Origin: an uncultured Devosia sp. | Lineage (GTDB): Bacteria; Pseudomonadota; Alphaproteobacteria; Rhizobiales; Devosiaceae | Assembly: GCA_934553185.1 (NCBI GenBank) | Contig: CAKTFF010000195.1 | Coordinates: forward strand, 1 to 5,036 | DNA length: 5,036 bases | Direction of reading: 5' to 3' | Shown: positions 1-5,036 of the stretch, piece by piece | Numbering within the stretch: the stretch's first letter is position 1 | How the letters are laid out: every line of letters starts with the position of its first letter | Position numbers and translations under genes: made by a program | Notes under the pieces: generated by a model | What the model saw: only the letters and a program-made list of their open reading frames with translations | What the model was told of the DNA's origin: nothing | Database searches by the model: none

Positions 1-504
1 GTGGGCATGATGGGCGCCGGCAAGACCACGGTGGGGCGCCGCGTCGCCAATCGCCTGGGCCGTCCTTTTCTCGACAGCGACGAGGAAATCGAGAAGGCCG
101 CGCAGATGACGATCCCCGAAATCTTCGAACAGCGCGGGGAAGGGGAGTTCCGGGCCGGGGAAACCCGCGTCATCGCCCGCGTGCTCAAGGAAGGTGGCGT
201 GGTGCTGGCCACGGGTGGTGGCGCCTTTGTCAACAGCGAGACGCGACGGCTGGTCAAGGGCGAGGCGGTGTCTGTCTGGCTCAAGGCCGAAGTGGGCATC
301 CTGTTCGAGCGGGTGTCGCGACGCTCCAACCGCCCGCTCCTTAAGACAGCCAATCCGCGCCAGACGTTGGAAAAGCTGGTGCACGAGCGCTACCCGCTCT
401 ACGGGGAAGCCGACGTGACGGTGCTGTCGCGCGACGTGCCGCAGGATGTGGTGGCGGGGGACGTGATCGACGCGGTTTTCAGCTATCTCGAGCAGGGCAA
501 ATGA
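1..504 (+). CDS. aroK: Shikimate kinase, 5' end missing
   Basis: This enzyme phosphorylates shikimate to shikimate 3-phosphate with ATP in the cytoplasm, the fifth step of the shikimate pathway. In the 167 visible residues the P-loop GMMGAGKTT is at 2-10. The acidic pair D25/D27 (FLDSDEEIE) and R51 (GEGEFRAGE) fit the shikimate-binding residues, and the glycine loop TGGGA is at 71-75. The lid with its arginine (RSNRPLL, R111) is at 108-114, and the C-terminal HERYPLY motif is at 128-134. The first codon, GTG, is probably an internal valine and not the start: family members normally have a beta strand, often with an extra N-terminal extension, before the P-loop. The gene should therefore begin upstream of the window. 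Its stop overlaps the aroB start by 4 bases (ATGA), so the two are very likely co-transcribed and translationally coupled. All motifs seen are intact, so I expect an active enzyme. Confidence 0.96.
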   Translation: MGMMGAGKTTVGRRVANRLGRPFLDSDEEIEKAAQMTIPEIFEQRGEGEFRAGETRVIARVLKEGGVVLATGGGAFVNSETRRLVKGEAVSVWLKAEVGILFERVSRRSNRPLLKTANPRQTLEKLVHERYPLYGEADVTVLSRDVPQDVVAGDVIDAVFSYLEQGK

Positions 505-1616
505 GCGCAAACGAGCACCATGTCCGGGTCGATCTGGGCGCACGTGGCTATGACATCCTGATCGGCGCCGATCTGCTCGATCAAGCCGGCGCGATCCTTG
601 CCCAACGCTTCCCCGGCCGGCGCTTCGGCATCATAACCGACGACAATGTCGCGGCGGTGCAACTGCCGCGATTGCTGGCTTCGCTGGACGCGGCGGGCCT
701 TCATCACGCCGAGCTTGTTCTGCCAGCCGGCGAGAGCACCAAGAGCTGGGCGCATCTGGGCCAGGCGGTGGAGTTCATTCTTGCGTCCCGGCTGGAGCGA
801 AGCGATCTGGTGATTGCCCTGGGTGGCGGGGTGATCGGAGACCTGGCCGGTTTTGCCGCTGCCATTGCCCGGCGCGGCATGCCCTTCGTGCAGATCCCGA
901 CAACGCTTCTGGCGCAGGTGGATTCGTCGGTTGGAGGCAAGACGGGCATCAACTCGCCCCATGGCAAGAACCTCCTGGGCGCCTTCCACCAGCCCGCGCT
1001 TGTGCTGGCGGACCTCTCGACGCTCGACACCCTGCCGCCACGGCAGTTTGCGGCCGGCTATGCCGAAGTGGTCAAATATGGGTTGATCGACGACGAAGCG
1101 TTTTTCTTTTGGCTTGAAGAAAATCGCGCCGAGATCTTTGCCGGGGGCGCGGCGCGCGGCGAGGCGATCGCCCGCTGTTGCCGGCACAAGGCGCGGGTGG
1201 TGATCGAGGACGAAACCGAGCTTGGGGTGCGGGCGCTGCTCAACCTCGGGCACACATTCGGGCATGCGCTGGAAAAGGACACCGGCTATGGCGACCGGTT
1301 GCTGCATGGCGAAGGTGTCAGCATCGGCATGGTGCTGGCGCATGGTTTTTCGGCACGGCTGGGCCTTGCGCCCTCGCAAGATACCGGACGGGTCGTGGCG
1401 CACTTGCAGCAGGCAGGATTGCCCACCACCTTGGGTGAAATCTCCGGTGAGCTGGGGTCAACCGAGACATTGATGGCCGCGATAGCGCAGGACAAGAAGG
1501 TGTCGCGCGGGCAGCTAACGTTTATTCTGACACGGGGGATCGGCCGGGCGTTTATCGAACGCAATGTGGACCCTGCGGCGGTGGCGGCGTTTATCGAGGA
1601 TATGCGACGCGCCTAA
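501..1616 (+). CDS. aroB: 3-dehydroquinate synthase
   Basis: AroB converts DAHP (3-deoxy-D-arabino-heptulosonate 7-phosphate) to 3-dehydroquinate, using NAD+ and a divalent metal, in the second step of the shikimate pathway. The 371-residue product is full length for the family. The NAD-binding N-terminal half shows DD at 47-48, PAGEST at 76-81 and GGGVIGDLAGF at 108-118, followed by PTTLLAQVDSSVGGKTGIN at 133-151 with K147, and K156. Metal ligands by family alignment are E189 (GYAEVVKYG), H251 (LGHTFGHALE) and H269 (LLHGEGVSIGM), with the conserved H255 next to H251. The ATG sits in the ATGA overlap with the aroK stop, and a purine-rich AGCAGGG at 491-497 is a plausible ribosome binding site. 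The gene ends 8 bases before a palindromic repeat and faces the BolA-family gene tail to tail. Nothing is broken or unusual in the protein. Confidence 0.97.
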   Translation: MSANEHHVRVDLGARGYDILIGADLLDQAGAILAQRFPGRRFGIITDDNVAAVQLPRLLASLDAAGLHHAELVLPAGESTKSWAHLGQAVEFILASRLERSDLVIALGGGVIGDLAGFAAAIARRGMPFVQIPTTLLAQVDSSVGGKTGINSPHGKNLLGAFHQPALVLADLSTLDTLPPRQFAAGYAEVVKYGLIDDEAFFFWLEENRAEIFAGGAARGEAIARCCRHKARVVIEDETELGVRALLNLGHTFGHALEKDTGYGDRLLHGEGVSIGMVLAHGFSARLGLAPSQDTGRVVAHLQQAGLPTTLGEISGELGSTETLMAAIAQDKKVSRGQLTFILTRGIGRAFIERNVDPAAVAAFIEDMRRA

Positions 1617-1624
1617 TTGCCTGA

Positions 1625-1658
1625 GCCCTCATGGTGAGCTTACACGAACCATGCGGTC
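1625..1658 (+). repeat. Palindromic repeat unit 1 (degenerate)
   Basis: The unit has a 5' arm CCTCATGGT (1627-1635), a 12-base loop and a 3' arm ACCATGCGG (1648-1656), with one mismatch in the 9-base stem. Its loop, GAGCTTACACGA, has one more base than the others and differs in the middle. It is the most diverged of the four copies in this window. Confidence 0.75.
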
Positions 1659-1683
1659 GGGCAAGCCGAGGCCATCTTGCCAC

Positions 1684-1716
1684 GCCCTCGTGGTTCGACA
1701 GGCTCACCATGAGGGC
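1684..1716 (-). repeat. Palindromic repeat unit 2
   Basis: On the plus strand, the arm GCCCTCGTGGT (1684-1694) pairs over 11 positions, with one G-T wobble, with ACCATGAGGGC (1706-1716). The 11-base loop is TCGACAGGCTC. It is in reverse orientation relative to unit 1, and is the same orientation and nearly the same sequence as unit 3. Confidence 0.85.
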
Positions 1717-1735
1717 TACTGAGGCGAAATGGGGG

Positions 1736-2011
1736 CTAGTCCCAAGGCCCATCCACCGGCAATACCTCGATGGCAAGGGCGTGAACGGGGTTGTTCATCA
1801 GCGCGGCGAGTGCCACGTTAACGGCGCGATGTTGCGCGACGCGGCTCATCCCGGCAAAAGAGCGGGTCGCGATTCTGACACGAAAGTGGGTTTCACCACC
1901 TTCCCGCCACCCGGCGTGCCCGAAGTGCTTGTTCGATTCGTCGATCACTTGGAGGAATGCGGGGGCAAATTCGCTGGCGAGCTTGGCCGTTATGGTGTCT
2001 TTTATGGACAT
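1736..2011 (-). CDS. BolA-family protein
   Basis: This is a small cytoplasmic protein of the BolA family. Members bind monothiol glutaredoxins, often through a shared [2Fe-2S] cluster, and act in iron-sulfur trafficking, stress response or, for some, DNA binding. From the start chosen here it has 91 residues. It shows the family core ETHFRVRI at 40-47, the helix motif FAGMSRVAQHRAVNVAL at 52-68 and the conserved C-terminal histidine H77 in NPVHALAIE. Further histidines at 29, 32 and 42 lie in the variable loop region that supplies the other metal ligand in relatives. An upstream in-frame ATG at 2029 would add six residues (MEEPDA). I prefer 2011 because relatives usually begin MSI-like and because a purine-rich GGAAGA (complement of 2022-2027) then serves as ribosome binding site. 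It is convergent with aroB and divergent from the J-domain gene. Which BolA subgroup it belongs to is not settled here. Confidence 0.93.
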   Translation of the reverse strand: MSIKDTITAKLASEFAPAFLQVIDESNKHFGHAGWREGGETHFRVRIATRSFAGMSRVAQHRAVNVALAALMNNPVHALAIEVLPVDGPWD

Positions 2012-2038
2012 TGCGTCAGGTTCTTCCATTCGGTTCGG

Positions 2039-2066
2039 TCTCTAACTAGGCGCAATGAAACTGCAA
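2039..2066 (-). promoter_or_regulatory. Possible promoter for the BolA gene
   Basis: Reading the minus strand, TTGCAG (complement of 2061-2066) and TAGAGA (complement of 2039-2044) are separated by 16 bases. They resemble housekeeping -35 and -10 elements. Transcription would start near 2030, leaving a short leader before the start at 2011 and making the alternative start at 2029 nearly leaderless. It overlaps the first codons of the divergent J-domain gene. The match is weak and is offered only because the divergent spacer is so short. Confidence 0.22.
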
Positions 2067-2681
2067 TCCAAGATTTTCGATTCCATCCGCATCAAGTCAC
2101 GCCGCGAGGAAAAAGCGGCGCCGGTCGAACATGTCTGCGACTGGGAAGGTTGCGACAAGCCTGGTGAATACAAGGCGCCAAAGGGCCATCGCAACGAGGG
2201 GCAGTACCACTATTTCTGCCTTGAGCATGTGCGGCACTACAACACCGCCTTCAACTTCTTCGCCGGCATGGAAAAGGACGAGCTTGAGGAAGCGCTGCAT
2301 GCGCCGCCCAAGGCCGAATCGCGATCGAGCTTTGCCACGGGCAATCCCGGCACGCGCACCTCGCGCCAGGCTGCTGCCGGCTTGCGTCCAGGCGACAAGT
2401 TTGGCGATCCGTTCGGCGTGTTTGCCAAATACCGCCACCGCCAGGCGCAGCAGCCGGCGGCCGAGCGGGTCAAGCCGCTGCATGAGCAGGATCGCCGGGC
2501 GCTTGAAACGCTGGGCATTATCGGGCCGGCCAAGTCCGACCAGATCAAGAGCGCCTATAAGACGCTGGTCAAGATCCACCATCCTGATGCCAATGGCGGC
2601 GACAAGTCATCCGAAGAACGGCTGCGGACGATCATCGCGGCCTATTCGCACCTCAAGAAGGCCGGGTTCGTGGCGAAATAG
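2055..2681 (+). CDS. J-domain (DnaJ-like) protein with N-terminal Cys/His cluster
   Basis: This 208-residue protein has a C-terminal J domain at about 145-204. The HPD tripeptide that stimulates Hsp70 (DnaK) ATPase is at 176-178 in KTLVKIHHPDANGG, and a helix resembling J-domain helix III (EERLRTIIAAYSHLKKA) follows. Unlike classical DnaJ, the J domain is at the end, and there is no G/F region or four-repeat zinc finger. The N-terminal part (28-72) carries C28, C33, H45, C55 and H58 (CDWEGC ... YFCLEHVRHYN), which could bind a metal. The middle, about 83-140, is polar and probably flexible. The start has a weak AGG at 2048-2050 ahead of it. Similar proteins are, as I recall, common next to bolA and cobST in Hyphomicrobiales. 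The client is unknown; the neighbourhood suggests but does not prove a link to CobS/CobT. No signal peptide or membrane segment is seen. Confidence 0.93.
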   Translation: MKLQSKIFDSIRIKSRREEKAAPVEHVCDWEGCDKPGEYKAPKGHRNEGQYHYFCLEHVRHYNTAFNFFAGMEKDELEEALHAPPKAESRSSFATGNPGTRTSRQAAAGLRPGDKFGDPFGVFAKYRHRQAQQPAAERVKPLHEQDRRALETLGIIGPAKSDQIKSAYKTLVKIHHPDANGGDKSSEERLRTIIAAYSHLKKAGFVAK

Positions 2682-2701
2682 CCACCCCGTGCCGGTGGCT
2701 A
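2679..2701 (+). terminator. Hairpin overlapping the J-domain gene stop codon
   Basis: TAGCCACC (2679-2686) pairs perfectly with GGTGGCTA (2694-2701) over 8 bases, with a 7-base loop. The stem begins with the TAG stop codon itself. No T-run follows, so it is not a standard intrinsic terminator. It may be a weak or factor-assisted terminator, or a 3'-end stabiliser, between the J-domain gene and cobS. Confidence 0.38.
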
Positions 2702-2728
2702 CCGTCACCTGCACAACCCTGCTATAGA
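2700..2728 (+). promoter_or_regulatory. Possible -10 region of a cobS promoter
   Basis: The 94-base spacer before cobS contains TATAGA at 2723-2728, a good -10-like hexamer in otherwise GC-rich DNA. The -35 position (around 2700-2706, TACCGTC) matches poorly. If real, it would give cobS its own transcript separate from the J-domain gene. No cobalamin riboswitch-like structure is apparent in this short spacer. Confidence 0.25.
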
Positions 2729-2775
2729 GCCCACCAAAGATCACGCCCGCCTCGTTCCCTTCCAAGAGCCACGCC

Positions 2776-3759
2776 ATGACCGACTACACCAATCTGCCCG
2801 ACACCCAATATTCGGCACGGGAGCTGTTCGGCATCGATTCGGACATGATGGTGCCAGGCTACACCGAAGCCAATTCGCACGTGCCGCCGGTTGATCCCGA
2901 TTACCTGTTCGACCGCAACACGACGCTGGCGATCCTGGCGGGTTTTGCCTTCAACCGCCGCGTCATGGTGCAGGGCTACCATGGCACGGGCAAATCGACC
3001 CATATCGAGCAGGTGGCGGCACGGCTCAACTGGCCGCTGGTGCGCGTCAATCTCGATAGCCACGTGTCGCGTATCGACCTGGTGGGCAAGGACGCCATCG
3101 TCCTCAAGGACGGCAAGCAGGTCACCGAGTTCCGCGACGGCATCCTGCCCTGGGCGGTGCAGAACTATGTGGCGCTGGTGTTCGACGAATACGATGCCGG
3201 CCGTCCGGATGTGATGTTCGTGATCCAGCGCGTGCTGGAAGTTGCGGGCCGGCTGACGCTGCTCGACCAGAACCGGGTCATCGTGCCCCATCCGGCGTTC
3301 CGGCTGTTTTCAACCACCAACACGATCGGGCTGGGCGATACATCGGGGCTTTACCACGGCACCCAGCAGATCAACCAGGGCCAGATGGACCGCTGGAGCC
3401 TGGTCACCACGCTCAACTACCTGCCTCATGACAAGGAAGTGGGCATCGTCCAGGCCAAGAACAAAGCCTATGGCGAGACCGAGAAGGGCAAGAAGCTCCT
3501 GTCCAACATGGTGCGGCTGGCCGACCTGACCCGGCAGGCCTTCATCAATGGGGATCTTTCCACGGTGATGAGCCCGCGCGCGGTGATCACCTGGGCCGAA
3601 AACGCCCAGATCTTTGGCGGCGATGTGGGCTTCTCGTTCCGCCTGACCTTTCTCAATAAATGCGACGAGCTGGAGCGCCCGGTTGTGGCCGAATTCTACC
3701 AGCGCGTGTTCGGCGAAGACCTGCCGGAGTCTTCCGCAAATCTGGCGGTGACGGCGTAA
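2776..3759 (+). CDS. cobS: Cobaltochelatase AAA+ subunit CobS
   Basis: CobS is the AAA+ ATPase of the aerobic cobaltochelatase CobNST. With CobT it forms a chaperone-like ring complex that drives cobalt insertion into hydrogenobyrinic acid a,c-diamide by CobN, in the cytoplasm. The 327 residues match the family's usual length of about 330. The Walker A motif GYHGTGKST is at 67-75 and Walker B LVFDEYD at 134-140 (D137, E138). A sensor-1-like FSTTNT is at 178-183 (N182), QMDRWS at 203-208 holds a candidate arginine finger (R206), and [10 protein letters not shown] at 265-274 resembles sensor 2. The start ATG is preceded by only a weak AAGAG at 2764-2768. cobT follows in the same direction, but after a 126-base gap filled by inverted repeats. 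cobN is absent from the window. The family call rests on the whole AAA+ pattern plus the adjacent CobT. Confidence 0.96.
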   Translation: MTDYTNLPDTQYSARELFGIDSDMMVPGYTEANSHVPPVDPDYLFDRNTTLAILAGFAFNRRVMVQGYHGTGKSTHIEQVAARLNWPLVRVNLDSHVSRIDLVGKDAIVLKDGKQVTEFRDGILPWAVQNYVALVFDEYDAGRPDVMFVIQRVLEVAGRLTLLDQNRVIVPHPAFRLFSTTNTIGLGDTSGLYHGTQQINQGQMDRWSLVTTLNYLPHDKEVGIVQAKNKAYGETEKGKKLLSNMVRLADLTRQAFINGDLSTVMSPRAVITWAENAQIFGGDVGFSFRLTFLNKCDELERPVVAEFYQRVFGEDLPESSANLAVTA

Positions 3760-3771
3760 ACGCCATTGCAC

Positions 3772-3804
3772 GGCCTCGTGGTTCGACAAGCTCACCATGA
3801 GGCC
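3772..3804 (-). repeat. Palindromic repeat unit 3
   Basis: GGCCTCGTGGT (3772-3782) pairs with ACCATGAGGCC (3794-3804), an 11-position stem with one G-T wobble. The 11-base loop is TCGACAAGCTC. The outermost pairs are G-C and G-C, where unit 2 has G-C then C-G and unit 4 has G-C then A-T, so pairing is kept while the bases change. Confidence 0.88.
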
Positions 3805-3830
3805 TACTGTGTTTTCTGCGATCGTTCGTA

Positions 3831-3863
3831 GACCTCATGGTGAGCTTGTCGAACCATGGGGTC
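3831..3863 (+). repeat. Palindromic repeat unit 4
   Basis: GACCTCATGGT (3831-3841) pairs with ACCATGGGGTC (3853-3863), an 11-position stem with one T-G wobble at 3835/3859. The loop is GAGCTTGTCGA, the exact complement of the unit 3 loop. It is the copy closest to the cobT start. Confidence 0.88.
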
Positions 3864-3885
3864 GCGGGCACTGAACCGGTAGACC

Positions 3886-5036
3886 ATGGCACAACCACCG
3901 CGCAGCAAGGCCAATCGGCCCGACCAGACCCAGGCGTTCAAGTCGGCCATGGGGGCAACGGTGCGCGCCATCGGCGGCAAGGCCGAGCTTGAAGTGACGT
4001 TTACGGCTGATCGGCCGCTGCTCACGTCGGACAAGGCGCGGCTGGCCAATCTGCCTCGCCTGCCCACCCGGCGCGACGTCGCCATTGCCCGCGGACAGGG
4101 CGACGCCATGGCCATGCGGCTCGCCAGCCACGACCCTGACGCCCATCGCAAGCGGGCGCCCATGGACCCAATTGCCCGCGCGGCCTTTGACGCTCTGGAA
4201 CAGGCGCGCGTCGAGGCGTTGGGCTGCGTGCGCATGCCCGGCATGGTGGGCAATATCGGCGAGATGCTGGAAGACCGGCTGTTCCGCGCCAATTTTGCCG
4301 AGGTCAGCGACAAGGGCGATGCGCCCATCGCCGAAGCGCTGGGCCTGCTGCTGCGCGAAAAGCTCGCGGGGGTGCCGGTGCCGCCATCAGGTCATGCGCT
4401 GGTGGATTTGTGGCGCGCCGAAATCGAAAGCAAGGGGGGCAAGTCGCTCGACCAACTGCTGACCCGGTTCGAGGACCAGGACGAGTTCAGCAAGGTCGCC
4501 AAGGCGCTGCTGCGCGACCTCAACCTCGTGCCGGAAAGCGAACTGGAAGACCCCGACGCCTCGGACGAAGAAGCCGACGAGGACCAGGAGCCCGAAGGCG
4601 GCGACAGCTCGGACAAGGCGCCCGAACAGGGCGAGGGCGAAAACGAATCCGAAGACAGCCAGGACGACGAACAGGCCGGCGACTCGGAGGAAACCGGCGA
4701 TGTCGAAGGCATCGAGTCGGATATGGCCGACACCGATGAGGACGCCCAGGCCGATGCCGGCGAAGACGCGCCCATGCCGCCGCCGGCCAAGGATGGCGGC
4801 ACGCAGCTTTCCAATCAGTTCAACTACAAGGTGTTCACCACCAAGTTCGACGAGATCGTCAAGGCCGCAGACCTTTGCCCGCCCGACGAGCTTGATCAAC
4901 TGCGCGCGCTGCTCGACAAGCAGCTGGAAAACCTTGCCGGCGCGGTGGCGCGGCTTGCCAACAAGCTGCAGCGGCGTTTGATGGCCAAGCAGAACCGCAG
5001 CTGGCAGTTCGACCTCGAGGAGGGGCTGCTTGATAC
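3886..5036 (+). CDS. cobT: Cobaltochelatase subunit CobT, 3' end missing
   Basis: CobT partners CobS in the ATP-driven part of cobaltochelatase. The reading frame stays open to the window end, giving 383 codons of a protein usually about 600-640 residues long. The N-terminal domain is at about 1-215 ([16 protein letters not shown] near the start). It is followed by a highly acidic linker at about 217-294, in which roughly half the residues are Asp or Glu with one Lys, as is typical of CobT. Then comes the conserved stretch [14 protein letters not shown] from 312 onward, and [21 protein letters not shown] near the end. The C-terminal von Willebrand A-type domain with its metal site lies beyond the window. 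The start is well fixed: an in-frame TAG at 3880-3882 rules out anything further upstream, and ATG 3886 is the first start after it. No convincing Shine-Dalgarno is present, only a GCGGG at 3864-3868. Confidence 0.95.
   Translation, partial: MAQPPRSKANRPDQTQAFKSAMGATVRAIGGKAELEVTFTADRPLLTSDKARLANLPRLPTRRDVAIARGQGDAMAMRLASHDPDAHRKRAPMDPIARAAFDALEQARVEALGCVRMPGMVGNIGEMLEDRLFRANFAEVSDKGDAPIAEALGLLLREKLAGVPVPPSGHALVDLWRAEIESKGGKSLDQLLTRFEDQDEFSKVAKALLRDLNLVPESELEDPDASDEEADEDQEPEGGDSSDKAPEQGEGENESEDSQDDEQAGDSEETGDVEGIESDMADTDEDAQADAGEDAPMPPPAKDGGTQLSNQFNYKVFTTKFDEIVKAADLCPPDELDQLRALLDKQLENLAGAVARLANKLQRRLMAKQNRSWQFDLEEGLLD

Larger units (their letters stand above)
1625..1716. repeat. Inverted pair of palindromic repeat units between aroB and the BolA gene
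   Basis: Two related units (1625-1658 and 1684-1716) lie in opposite orientation. The left arm starts GCCCTCATGGTGAGC, and the right arm ends with the exact reverse complement of those 15 bases. The pairing continues imperfectly to a shared GAACCA. The interval contains a further small hairpin, GGCAAG at 1660-1665 with CTTGCC at 1676-1681. The element fills most of the 119-base spacer between two convergent genes, a typical position for REP/BIME-like elements, where it could stop or stabilise transcripts from both sides. There is no T-tract of a classical intrinsic terminator. The same unit occurs again between cobS and cobT. Assignment to a REP-like family is inference; the dyad itself is read directly. 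Confidence 0.88.
3772..3863. repeat. Inverted pair of palindromic repeat units between cobS and cobT
   Basis: Two units (3772-3804 and 3831-3863) lie in opposite orientation. Arms 3774-3802 and 3833-3861 are complementary at 27 of 29 positions, including 24 uninterrupted bases, with a 30-base loop at 3803-3832. In mRNA this could form one long stem-loop, or two separate hairpins because each unit is itself palindromic. The pair starts 12 bases after the cobS stop and ends 22 bases before the cobT start. The order of orientations (minus then plus) is the reverse of the pair after aroB. It may have been inserted into a formerly tighter cobS-cobT operon; effects on transcript ends, RNase III cleavage or CobS:CobT ratio are inference. 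Confidence 0.93.

Noticed and set aside
1..3. GTG as the true start of aroK
   Set aside because: It would place the P-loop at residue 2, removing the preceding beta strand that the kinase fold needs; more likely an internal Val codon at the window edge.
483..1403. 306-residue open frame on the minus strand
   Set aside because: It lies fully antisense to aroB, whose motifs are intact; the translation shows no recognisable domain and is typical of a GC-rich shadow frame.
1631..2167. 178-residue plus-strand frame over the repeat and the BolA gene
   Set aside because: It begins inside the repeat, runs antisense to BolA and into the J-domain gene in another frame, with no domain.
2682..2775. Cobalamin riboswitch upstream of cobS
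   Set aside because: The spacer is only 94 bases, too short for the full aptamer, and no B12-box-like core was seen.
3310..3798. Minus-strand frame beginning MVSLSNHE
   Set aside because: The first residues are the translated palindromic repeat, which recurs in other frames here as VRQAHHE and FDKLTMR; the rest is antisense to cobS.
3772..3863. Terminal inverted repeats of an insertion sequence or a CRISPR array
   Set aside because: Only 26 bases lie between the units, with no transposase frame, and there are just two units in opposite orientation and no regular spacers.
3804..4328. 174-residue minus-strand frame opposite the cobT start
   Set aside because: It is Ser/Ala/Arg-rich shadow sequence antisense to the conserved CobT N-terminus and runs into the repeat.
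4387..4899. 170-residue hydrophobic-looking minus-strand frame (resembles a membrane protein)
   Set aside because: It is the reverse of the CobT acidic linker: GAC/GAG/GAA codons read backwards give Val, Leu and Phe, which mimics membrane segments.

Overview
The window looks like chromosomal DNA of an alphaproteobacterium of the order Hyphomicrobiales (Rhizobiales). The evidence is the high GC content, the gene order aroK-aroB / BolA / J-domain protein / cobS-cobT, and aerobic-type cobaltochelatase genes. The style of the short palindromic repeats made me think of Devosia or a relative, but that genus guess is from memory and not proven here. No RNA gene, CRISPR array, insertion sequence or prophage gene is visible.

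Layout. Bases 1-1616 hold two shikimate-pathway genes on the plus strand: aroK (5' end cut off by the window) and aroB, overlapping by 4 bases. Bases 1617-1735 are a spacer filled by a palindromic repeat pair. It lies where aroB and a minus-strand BolA-family gene (1736-2011) meet tail to tail. The BolA gene is transcribed divergently from a J-domain protein gene (2055-2681), with only about 43 bases between the start codons. After a short hairpin come cobS (2776-3759) and cobT (3886 to the window end, incomplete). cobS and cobT are separated by 126 bases, most of which is a second copy of the repeat pair in the opposite arrangement.

Functions. AroK and AroB are steps of chorismate synthesis. 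The BolA-family protein probably works with a monothiol glutaredoxin in iron-sulfur handling or stress response. CobS (AAA+ ATPase) and CobT (acidic linker plus a C-terminal domain beyond the window) form the ATPase part of CobNST, which inserts cobalt into hydrogenobyrinic acid a,c-diamide in aerobic cobalamin synthesis; cobN is not in the window. The J-domain protein also has a Cys/His cluster that may bind zinc.

The genes are ordinary housekeeping genes, and I do not see a convincing new system. The most interesting feature is the repeat family: four 33-34 base units, each a hairpin by itself, arranged as two inverted pairs in opposite orientations. One pair is inserted between cobS and cobT, ending 22 bases before the cobT start codon.
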